Translations under genes and position numbers: made by a program
In this document: piece by piece, positions 1 through 8,800 of the stretch
How the letters are laid out: the number at the start of each line of letters is the position of its first letter
Numbering within the stretch: position 1 is the stretch's first letter
NCBI GenBank assembly: GCA_030429565.1
Contig: JAUIFE010000010.1
Span: 247,906 to 311,905, forward strand
DNA from: Holophagae bacterium
GTDB taxonomy: Bacteria; Acidobacteriota; Holophagae; Acanthopleuribacterales; Acanthopleuribacteraceae
Reading direction: 5' to 3'
Length of the DNA: 64,000 bases
The notes under the pieces: model-generated
The model's database searches: none
What the model was told of the DNA's origin: nothing
The model's input: only the letters and a program-made list of their open reading frames with translations

Positions 1-2
1 TA

Positions 3-251
3 AGTCGTGCGTTTATTGATTCTACAGGAATGGGTAAAATGATCTCGCTTCATGTAAGAAAAGGAATGTTGCCAGTGCGACGAGGTGTTTCGGATACACC
101 TTGGAAAAGTCATGCTGCGGTTCAGATGCCAGATGGAAAAATAGTGGATCCACTTTTAGGAAAGATATTCAAGAACCAGAAGTTTTGGAAATATTACATT
201 GTGGGTCACAGAAGGGTTATAAAAATGCTTAACGGAGTAATATATGAATAA
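3..251 (+). CDS. C-terminal tail of an RHS-type toxin, papain/transglutaminase-like (5' end outside window)
   Basis: The frame is open from the window edge, so only the last 82 or so codons are seen. The segment SHAAVQMPDGKIVDP has the His...Asp-Pro layout of papain-fold or transglutaminase-like polymorphic toxins, in which the nucleophilic Cys lies upstream, here outside the window. The stop overlaps the start of the next gene (ATATATGAATAA), the usual tight coupling of toxin and immunity genes. Base composition is clearly AT-richer than the RHS core that resumes at 784, as expected for an exchangeable C-terminal cargo. The family assignment is inference from one short motif. The upstream part would decide whether this is really the end of an RHS protein. 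Confidence 0.5.
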   Translation, partial: SRAFIDSTGMGKMISLHVRKGMLPVRRGVSDTPWKSHAAVQMPDGKIVDPLLGKIFKNQKFWKYYIVGHRRVIKMLNGVIYE

Positions 252-783
252 AATTAAACTTGGTTTCTTTGGCGCAGGTTTGTCTGGGAAATGCACATCT
301 ATTAACTACCTTACAAAAGGAAGCTCTATAGGTATAATTGATCCCCGTCAAGTTCACACCTTCTCTTATAAGTCAATAGATTTCGAGGCAATGGCATGTA
401 CATCAAGATCAGTGCTTTATTACAGAAATCCAAAATGGTCCGATCTCCCAAATTCAATCCAGCGCGAGATTAACTGGCTTGAAAATTCAAATTGCCTAAT
501 ATGGGTTTTCGACAGGCAATCAATGCGACTTGACAACAACCTTGAGTAGATAGAAAAAATCACTCATGAACTAAACCTAAAAAACAAACGGCTGACTGAC
601 TACAATATAATATGCCAGGCAAACAAATCCGACCTAAATAACATATTAAGCATAGATAGTATCATATCCGAGAATCCTCTCAAGAACATTCCAATCATAG
701 AAACATGTGCAAAAACTGGAGAGGGTCTACACTCTCTTCTAGATGAGTGCATAAAAAGCGTAATACCCCTAAACATGAACTAA
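244..783 (+). pseudogene. MglA/Ras-like small GTPase homologue, degenerate, with in-frame TAG; putative immunity or decoy protein
   Basis: A 179-codon frame runs from an ATG with a good ribosome site (GGAG, 6 nt spacing) to TAA at 781, interrupted only by TAG at 547-549 (codon 102). Both halves match MglA, the Ras-like polarity GTPase. The N-terminal half has the P-loop GAGLSGKCT (residues 11-19); the second half has the G4 motif ANKSDL and a closing CAKTGEGL like the MglA ATGVGV segment. The P-loop Ser/Thr that binds Mg is Cys, and the G3 region lacks the usual DxxG/PGQ. The protein would therefore be a poor GTPase even without the stop. The TAG falls where MglA-type proteins are polar, and a CAG (Gln) to TAG change is the simplest explanation. 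It directly follows a toxin tail, so an immunity or target-mimic role is inferred. Confidence 0.72.
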
Positions 784-1760
784 GCGACCCAGAACCGGCC
801 GTTTCGCGCCGTCGAAGGTTCCGGCATCGTCAACACCCGTGGTTTCGACAATTTGGGCCGACCCACCTTCGAAGCCGTCGGCCCGCAACGCACCGAGTAC
901 CGCAACTACGACGATCTCGGTCGGCCCCACGAAGTCTACGACGGCCGCACCAGCGTGACCTTCGACTACGACTTTTACGACCGAATGGTCACGCAAACCA
1001 ACGGCGAGGGTGAAACCACGCGCCTGAGCTACGATCCCGCCGGCAACGTGCTTAGCGCCACCCGGCCCGCGCCCCACGGCGGCGAGGCCGTCACCCAGTA
1101 CACGTACGACCTCGTCAACACCCTGACCCAGGTCATCGAATCCAACGGCGCTGAAACCAACTACCTGTGGACCAACCAGTGGCGTTACCTCACCGCCACC
1201 GACGCCGAGGGCGAGGTCTGCACCTGGAACTTCGACAACGCCGGCCGTTTGGCATCGGTCACCATGCCGGATTTGGGCACGACCTCGTTCGGCTACGATG
1301 CCCACGACAACCGCACCGGCATGACGCAACCCATCGGCGCCGTCACCTACACCTACGACTACCTCAACCGCCTTCTCGACGAGACTTGGCTGGGCAACGC
1401 CCACGCCACCGCCGCCATCGACAGCACCACCCGTATCCGCGACGCCAACGGCAACCTAACTGACGTCACGCAAACCGGCAGCGAAGCCGTGAACAGCCGC
1501 ACCAACGGTTACGACAACCTCGACCGCCCGACAAGTTTACGGCGATAGTCGCGGCTTCAGCGTCCGCATTGAGTACAACGTCAACGGCACACGCCGGTCG
1601 GTGACCGACGCCGACGGCCTGCGTGTCGATTACAGCTACGACGACGCCAACCGCCCGACCTCGTTGGATCACAGCTACGCCAATGACCGTGCCACCAACT
1701 TCACCGCGACCTACTCCCCTGACGGCAGCCGCGAATCCGATACCGAAGATCGCGGTTCAT
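784..1760 (+). pseudogene. RHS/YD-repeat core fragment, frameshifted and truncated at both ends
   Basis: This stretch starts directly after the GTPase stop with no start codon of its own. It encodes repeated YD motifs such as YDDLGRPHEVYDG, LSYDPAGNVL, YTYDLVN, FNFD-like and FGYDAHDNRTGMTQ. The frame ends at 1546-1548. Just before, around 1530-1545, the YD-repeat sequence continues in another frame (YGDSRGFSVRIEYN, then VDYSYDDANRPTSLDHSY), so a single-base indel broke it. Recognisable RHS sequence fades near 1760. It is most likely the remnant of an RHS core displaced by insertion or recombination of the toxin plus GTPase cassette just upstream. Confidence 0.8.
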
Positions 1761-1891
1761 GGGGCACTGGCATCCCGACGACCCATAGGACCAAAACAGT
1801 TGGTCGAAAAACACAAGAACCGCGTGCGACCAGCTTGAAAATTGCCGTTGCCAGGCGGCCGAAACGCGTGTTGCAGAACCCCCTGTTTCGC

Positions 1892-3898
1892 TTAGTAGCG
1901 CAACAGGATTTCACTGACGCCGGCGGTAACGGGAAACGCCAAGAAACTTGGCGAGACGCAGTAGGTGGGCACCTCCGCACCATTTACTTGCACGTGCCAG
2001 CCTGGATGATACGTCATCTTAACAATGAGCAAACAAGGGATTGGCGCCCTGATCTTTGCGCGAATGGTACGCTCGGCGGCCTGCTTAATATCCGGCGATG
2101 CCACGGCGAAACCCTCTTCGTGTAAGAGGGGGCCGCTTGGTAGGTTAGGGTGACTCTGGGCCCCATCGGCGGAAGTACCCGTAAACACGAGATAACCCTT
2201 TGTGCCGACACCTTCTTGCTGCATCCACCGTTTGATTTTTTTTCGATGATCACGAGGGTGACCTTCTAAAACTTCGGCCGCATATCCGAAAGCAAAAAGG
2301 CCGGTATAACTTTGATTTTGCTTAAGGGTCAAGTGGGGATGCGGGATGAGGGTTTGTAAGTGCTGGAATGGCCACATGTCGTTTGGCGCGAGGGTGTATT
2401 TGACGCCGAACAAAGCAAGGTGGTCCGGGCGAGCGGGGTTGAGGTCGGCGAGGAAGTCGGCATTCATGGACATGGTATGCCAGGGACGGCCGATGTGGTC
2501 GAGATCGGCGTACATGACCAAGTGGTAGGGCTCAAGCGGCGCCATGCGGCCGACCCGTCGTGGCGGCACCAAGACGCGACCGCCGTCTGCGCCGGCGAGC
2601 ACGGTCTGAACCTTTTGCCAATGTGAGGCAACGCTATCGAACGATTGCTGAGCGTCCAGGGCAAGCGCAGCACCCCCCTGCCAGAGTTGTTGTACATTTT
2701 TGCCGATGTGCAAGCCAAGTAAAAGCAGAAGGGAAACAAAGCGGCACAACTCGCGGGCGCGACCGGAAACCGTGAAAAACCGACGGAACAGCCAGGCATG
2801 ACCGAGCCCGGCCAGCGCGACGGCCGCGAGTTGGAGTGGCACAATCCAACGTTCGAAAGGAATGGAATGGCCCATGGGCAACAGCCAGGCGATGGGATTA
2901 TGGGCCCGACCCAAGTAAAGTAGGAAAAATATCAGAAACCACCAGAGCCAAGGACGCTTTCGCAAAGCGGGTTGGCTCAAGGTACGGCAGATGCCAAACA
3001 GGGTTAGTAATGAAACAAGAGGCAGAGCGACGTGATGATCGAGCAGACTGCCGCGCAGGGCGGCGGCCATCACAGCAAGAGGCCCGTACCCGAACCAGTA
3101 GTGATCGGGTTCGAGTTGAGAACGATTAATGAACGGGCCGTCTAAAAAATAGGGTGCTAAAAACCAGATGCAGGTCGTGATGGCGGCGGCGGCCAATACA
3201 AAAAGCCGCAATAAGGCCGGTTTCAGCGGGGGCCGGAAACGAAGCTCGGCAAGGGTCCAGAGGCACAGGCTCAAGGCAGCGGCATAACCCATCACCAGGT
3301 GACACAGCCAGGCGGCGGCCAGCCAGGCAAGTGCGGGAATGAGGGAGCCACGGCCTCTGACAAAACGTCTGCCATACCCCAAAGCAAGCGGAAAACAAAA
3401 GACCCCCAGCAAGTTAGGCAAAAGCCCATAACCGAAACGTGCGTAGGTTTCGGGGGCAATGCCAAAGCGAAAGCCGGTATGCAGAAATGGCAACATGCAG
3501 GCGGCGGCGAATGCAGCGCCACGCTTCATGCCCAGCAACCGCAATCCCCAAAAATAAGACAAGGGCAACAGGGTCCAAAACAACCATGCAAGCGCATGGA
3601 ACCAAAGCGCCGGTGCGATAGAGCGTCCAGACAACCGGTAAAGACCCCAAATCAACAAATGGGCTCCGGGCGCATATGTCCGTAAAAAGGGGTATCCCGT
3701 TCCTAAGGTTGAATCCCAATGATTCAACAAGGGGCCACCGGCAGCAGCAACCTGGTCCATGTGCCGCACTTGGTGCAGATGTAACACGGCGTCATTGAGA
3801 TCGGGTCCACGTGTCAGAAGCTCGGGCAACCAAATTACGCCATTTACCAGAATCAGGCAGCCAAGCAAAAACCACGTTTGAGAACGCTGTTTGGTCAT
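1892..3898 (-). CDS. Multi-pass membrane protein, GT-C/YfhO-like (PTPS-related membrane domain)
   Basis: The product is about 668 aa with a hydrophobic N-terminus (FLLGCLILVNGVIWL) and roughly ten membrane segments over the first 450 residues. After the first helix comes GPDLNDAVLHLHQV...TLGTGYPFLRTYAPGAHLL. This is the acidic first-loop pattern of the '6-pyruvoyl-tetrahydropterin synthase-related' membrane domain and of other GT-C glycosyltransferase-like proteins. The C-terminal soluble part ends in YHPGWHVQVNG...VTAGVSEILLRY, like the beta-sandwich ends of YfhO-type proteins. It probably transfers sugars from a polyprenyl carrier outside the membrane; the substrate is unknown. Start choice: ATG at 3898 places the first helix at residue 9. 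In-frame alternatives lie at 3931 (ATG) and 4030 (GTG), and none has a strong ribosome site. Confidence 0.7.
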   Translation of the reverse strand: MTKQRSQTWFLLGCLILVNGVIWLPELLTRGPDLNDAVLHLHQVRHMDQVAAAGGPLLNHWDSTLGTGYPFLRTYAPGAHLLIWGLYRLSGRSIAPALWFHALAWLFWTLLPLSYFWGLRLLGMKRGAAFAAACMLPFLHTGFRFGIAPETYARFGYGLLPNLLGVFCFPLALGYGRRFVRGRGSLIPALAWLAAAWLCHLVMGYAAALSLCLWTLAELRFRPPLKPALLRLFVLAAAAITTCIWFLAPYFLDGPFINRSQLEPDHYWFGYGPLAVMAAALRGSLLDHHVALPLVSLLTLFGICRTLSQPALRKRPWLWWFLIFFLLYLGRAHNPIAWLLPMGHSIPFERWIVPLQLAAVALAGLGHAWLFRRFFTVSGRARELCRFVSLLLLLGLHIGKNVQQLWQGGAALALDAQQSFDSVASHWQKVQTVLAGADGGRVLVPPRRVGRMAPLEPYHLVMYADLDHIGRPWHTMSMNADFLADLNPARPDHLALFGVKYTLAPNDMWPFQHLQTLIPHPHLTLKQNQSYTGLFAFGYAAEVLEGHPRDHRKKIKRWMQQEGVGTKGYLVFTGTSADGAQSHPNLPSGPLLHEEGFAVASPDIKQAAERTIRAKIRAPIPCLLIVKMTYHPGWHVQVNGAEVPTYCVSPSFLAFPVTAGVSEILLRY

Positions 3899-4563
3899 GG
3901 CCCAATCTATCACGAGCACGGAACTTTGCATCCTCGAAAACAGCACGCTACAGGCAAAAACAAAACGATTGCGTTGGGCTGAATTCGGGTCAGAGCGGAA
4001 CGACCCAACCCGTTGATACCCCAACGGCACTCTCGCTTGAAACCAAAAAGCCTACGATAACGCTCGAACCCGGATTTTGGTTGGAAGGAAACAAGACGGA
4101 GCCAACCACCAAAAAATCGCCTCTCGGTGGGACTTAGCAAAGCACAACGCTAAAATCCGACCCCCCATGAAAACTCAACCTCGCAAACTTTGTTGAAAGT
4201 GCTACCATGTCCGTATACCCCACTCCTACATCCCAAAGCGACACGTATGCGAAATTGGACGGTCTCCGGCGGTGACTTCGCGCAACCAACGCGACCCACA
4301 CCAGGCCTTCTTCCCTATCTACGCATGGGCGTCACCATCGCCCTCAGGCCTCAAAGCAATTACCCTCAGCACCTTACCTAAAACCAGATCCGAAAAGGGT
4401 TCATTACAGATAAAACCCTACTTTGGGTAGGTTTCCTTTCTTTCGGTGTCGACCCATTTTCTAAGCGTGCCGGGAACCCACATCGACCTTTGCGACACTT
4501 TTGGTCCCCACAACCCACTCGTGGCCGCCCGGCAAGCACAAACTTTTTTCAAGGAGTTGCGTG
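3899..4563. other. Intergenic region with no supported gene
   Basis: This is the divergent space between the GT-C-like gene and the acylase. I see no convincing coding frame. A small hairpin (CCTAC-TTTGG-GTAGG with flanking A and T runs) lies near 4417-4437 and could be a weak terminator or leader structure. Promoters for both neighbours must lie here, but I could not pick one with confidence. Confidence 0.4.
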
Positions 4564-5640
4564 ATGTGTACTGGTATTCCCGTGATGATTAACGGCCGGT
4601 TGGTTTTTGCCCGAACCATGGAGTTTGGCATCAAAGTGAACTCTGAGCTTCGCTATTACCCAACAAAAACGGCCTTTCGAGCCCCGATTCAAGTCAGTGA
4701 CGACGGCACAACTGAAAAGAATGGCAAATCCTGGTCTTCCAAATACGCCATTCTCGGACCCAACACGCTGGGCTCGGAACAAGTGATTGAAGGAATCAAC
4801 GACCAAGGCTTAAACGTGGCGGGCTTCTACTTCCCAGGCTACGCCGAATACGAACCCTTCCCAGCAGCGGCCGAAAAGGAAAAAGAGACGATCGGGCCCC
4901 TCGACCTCACCACCCTCCTGCTGACGACCTGCAGCAGTTTGGAGGATGTGCGCGTCACCTTGGACGCGATTCACGTTTGTCCGGTTTTTTTCGCGCCTCT
5001 GGGCGAAGTGCCGCCGATTCACTGGATTGTGCAACAAGAAACCGGCGAAGCCCTGGTGATCGAATACCTAAATGGCAAACTCACACTGCAGGAGAATCCG
5101 CTCAACGTGATCACGAATGCCCCTGATTTCACCTGGCAAACGACCAATTTGCGCAATTATGTCAATTTAAGTGCGATTAACGCGAAACCGAAGGACTTGG
5201 TCGATGATCCGTCAAAAATGGTTATGGGTTTTGGCCAAGGCTCGGGCATGTTGGGGTTGCCAGGCGATTTCACGCCCCCATCGCGCTTTGTTCGGGCGGT
5301 CGCTCTTTCGCAGGTCGCCGCACGTTTCGCGGGTAATGAATACCCAACCGATCATGACGGCGCGGTCAACCTCGCGTGGAACTTAATAGCCAACATCAAC
5401 ATACCAATCGGCGCGGCGGTTTCCACCGAACATCCCGATGAACTCGATTACACCCAGTGGGTTTCGGTCAGCGATATCAGTCGCCGCCGTTATTACTTCC
5501 GCGATTACGACAACATGGACATCCGCTTTGTTGATCTCAACAAGCTAGCAACGGTCACCACGCCAATCGCCTTCGCCATGAACCAGCAAGCCAACTACCA
5601 AGAAATCACCGAGGCGGGCCAACAACTGAGCGGCACCTAA
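4564..5640 (+). CDS. Linear amide C-N hydrolase, choloylglycine hydrolase/penicillin acylase family
   Basis: The product is 358 aa. The start at 4564 gives Met-Cys-Thr-Gly, exposing Cys2 as the N-terminal nucleophile of this Ntn-hydrolase family, and AAGGAG lies about 10 nt upstream. Family landmarks follow in order: ARTMEF (the Arg near residue 17), INDQGLNVAGFYFPGY (the 'NEKGLxVAGL' box), and ITNAPDFTWQTTNLRNY (the catalytic Asn in the 'TNSPxFxWxxxNL' box). Known members cleave bile salts, penicillin V or acyl-homoserine lactones. With no signal peptide the enzyme should be cytoplasmic. An environmental bacterium is unlikely to meet bile, so amide-bond scavenging or quorum-signal cleavage is more plausible; that is inference. 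It stands alone and is convergent with the giant operon. Confidence 0.88.
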   Translation: MCTGIPVMINGRLVFARTMEFGIKVNSELRYYPTKTAFRAPIQVSDDGTTEKNGKSWSSKYAILGPNTLGSEQVIEGINDQGLNVAGFYFPGYAEYEPFPAAAEKEKETIGPLDLTTLLLTTCSSLEDVRVTLDAIHVCPVFFAPLGEVPPIHWIVQQETGEALVIEYLNGKLTLQENPLNVITNAPDFTWQTTNLRNYVNLSAINAKPKDLVDDPSKMVMGFGQGSGMLGLPGDFTPPSRFVRAVALSQVAARFAGNEYPTDHDGAVNLAWNLIANINIPIGAAVSTEHPDELDYTQWVSVSDISRRRYYFRDYDNMDIRFVDLNKLATVTTPIAFAMNQQANYQEITEAGQQLSGT

Positions 5641-5647
5641 TCAAAAT

Positions 5648-5682
5648 CGTGGGCCCCTGCGCTTGGCGACGGTGGGCCCACG
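5648..5682. terminator. Inverted repeat between convergent genes
   Basis: CGTGGGCCC and GGGCCCACG form a perfect 9-bp stem with a 17-nt loop, 8 nt after the acylase stop. There is no T run on either side, so a factor-independent terminator is possible but not proven. Confidence 0.35.
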
Positions 5683-5884
5683 TAACCCTGCGACCGACAG
5701 TGACACAGAAACAATGAATTGCCACGTTAGAGGTGGCTCTGCTTTGAAAAAAATGCGCTGATTCGCGGCGATTCCAGCAAAGCTATAGGCTGCAACAGTT
5801 TGTAATCGTGAACCACGCATTCGGTTTGGGACAATCCGCTTTCGCCGGCTTTATTTGGCCGCGGATCTCAGACCAAAATTATCC

Positions 5885-8800
5885 TCACTTTTTGTTCGGC
5901 TGGGTTGCGATTCTGAAGATCAGTTGTTGCAGCTCCAGCAAGGTGCGCGTTTGCGCCGGGTTCACGGAGGAATACAAACTCAAGCTAAACACCCAAAAGG
6001 CGTCGGTGGTGACGGGGTTAGCCTTAGCTCGCCAATCCTTGGTGACCTGCACCAACTGGGTGGCGGTAGTGTCGGTGACAGGCGCGCGAGGGTGCAACGC
6101 TACGGGAAGCAAGGTCACCAATGGCGGATCGCCTTTGGCCATGGTATAGCCGTAGCGAATCGACCACGCCAATTCACCGGTGGGTTGACGGTCGCCGAAG
6201 AGCTTGGCCAACAAGGCCTCGATTTGTTGCGCCGCGCCGTCTTCTTGCCACACCCCCATCTCTTGTGGACGGGAAACCACCACCAGCGGGACAACCGGTT
6301 CGGGGAAGGCTATTTGCGGGGTGCGCATCACGAAGGCTGCACTGGTTCGCGAACCTGGACGGCCCAGCAGGCGCGTGTTGCGTTGCACCGAGACGGCGGC
6401 GGCGGCGCTTTGATAAGCGGCGATCGACAGCGCGGGAAAGGTGAACATCAGGTCCACTTCTTCGAAAACCGGTACGGCAACTTTTTCCGGCAGGAGGTAG
6501 GTGCGGGTACCGCGCAAGGGGTCCCCGCCGGCCGGCGTGACGACTTCGCCGGTAACAAGCACCATCGCCAGCGCGGGCCATGGCAGTCCTTCATCAGGAT
6601 GATTAGTTGTGAGCGACAGTCCGGTTAGAAAGCGACCACCTTCACCGATTTGCCAGTCGACGAGGAAGACGTGAACGCGGTGCGGTGCGCAACGCGGTGC
6701 CGCCGCCGGGGATGCCCGGTGGTTGGGATCTGCAAAACCTGGCTCCGGCGTCGCAGCGCTTTCGCCTAAGGCCCGCGGCGCGTTGGCCCAGTGGGCCGTC
6801 CAGGCCTCGGCAACCTGCTCGGCGAGGTCGGCGTAGGTGGTCAACGCTGCCACGGTGGCGCTTTCCGTTTTGCGACCCGGCTGCTGCAAACGGTCCAGCA
6901 ATGCCCATAACGGCGTTTCAACGACGGCGTACTGGGCGAGTGCCGCAAATAAGGCGTCCGGGTTGCGCTTGGTTTTCAAGACTGGAGGCGGGCGGTTGAC
7001 GTCAACGGTGACCAAGAGTTGATCATGCACGGCGCCTTTGGTTGCGACGGTAAAATGGTAATCCCAGCGTAAAGCTGCGGCCAAGATCTCGGCATTGGGA
7101 TCGGTCGAACAGCTCTGGCTACTCAGGGCACATTGGCTGGGATAGGATCGATTTGGCAAGGGCACCACCGGTGTACCCAACGACAGGTTATAACCAGGCG
7201 GCGGGTGGGCGTTGATGTCGCGCACGAACTGCAATCGCTCCGATTCGGTGTAGCCGGCGGTAACAGGGGTGATGTTGGTTTCCAGTTGGTTGACTGCATA
7301 GGTTGGCTTGAGTGCGACCTGGGTCAGGTCGTCTTGGCGACTCATGTTGAAGGGAACGTTAAAGGTGCCGTCAGGGTTGTTTTGCAGCGAAAGCACGGCG
7401 TTGCCCAAACGTGCCAACCGGCCGTTGCCATCGTCGTTGGGCAGCACAGCGGCCCCGACAAAACAGTGATGGGCGGTGTCGGCGGGGGCGGTCACGGCGG
7501 TCCGGTACTGCAGCACGGCACCGTCGTCATAGCCGGCTTTTAATCCACTGTGCAGCCGTTGTCGCACCAGGTCACGGGCGGCAGTCCAAGCAGGAGAGCC
7601 AACGGCGGCGCCGGCATTTTCCTGATCGGCGAGCACCGCCGCCAAACCGTCGGCAAGGGCATCGGCGAGTTGCTGTCTGGCGGCCAGCAAGCGCCCCAAA
7701 GCGACGGGGTTGGCGGTGTAGGCGGCAGTGGCATAAGGTGCGGTCGCCAACAGATCGAGTCCACTGAGCCAAATAGCGGCCCAGTCTGCCACGTTGACCC
7801 CCTGGTAGTTCGCGCTTTTGGCAGCCTCAAGTCGGCCGGTCGCGGGGTTTAGCGGCGCGATAGGCACGGCTTCGGCGCGCTGTACTTGGTTGTATAGCGG
7901 CCGCAAGGCAAAGATGTAGGGCTGGTTCCCATAGCCGGCCAGAGCAGGTGCGGGCGGCGTCACGGAAACCTTTTCGATCCCGGCGCCGACCACAAAAGAC
8001 AAGGCGAACAGATCGGGGGTTTGCTGGTCACCATGCCCCCCGGCAACAACTTCCAAACCGGGAATCACTTGAGCAACGGTGGCCGCAAAACCGACCAAGT
8101 TTTCGGCCTCAGCCTCATCTGGATCAGCGAGCCGTTGGGCGGGCAGACAATGGGTGACGGTAGCAACGTCGCTGTGTTCGGCACCGGCAACAACAAGGGC
8201 CGGGTTACGGGTAAGTGTGAGGGTTGTGCGCAACGGGAAAAAAGAGCCAGGAAACAACCAGCGATCGCGACCGATGGGACAGACAAGAAAGAGGTCGGCC
8301 GGCGGCAATAGGATCACCGCGCCATTGGCTAGAAACGGCACGCCGGCGTTGGCCTGGACCAACTCGGCCACGGTAAGGGTCACCCCTAAGTCGGCAAAAC
8401 GCCCGAAAACAGCATTCAAGCTGTCAGCAGCGGCGGTTGTGACAGCAGGCGCGTGATTCGTTGGCGCGGCCCTAAGGGTACAACCTGGCAAAACCAGGTT
8501 TGGGGTGGCTTGATTCGCGGCCAAGACCGAGGTTGGGTCGCGTTTCAGCAAGCCGGCCAAGGCAATGGGCGTGATGCCGCCGGTACCGGGTGGCAATGTG
8601 GCGGGCGGATTGGTCTGCCAAGCGGCGGGAAGACTTGCCAGGCCGGCGACGGGCAGACCCAGCGCCGCAAGCGGCCGGTCGCGGTTGCCATGTTCGGGCA
8701 CAACCGGCGCCAGCGCGCTGTTATGGCGCAGCAAATCACCAGGTGTCACGGCATAGGCGCGCGCCAACGCGCCCAAAGGAGCAGCCCCGGCTTTGGCGGC

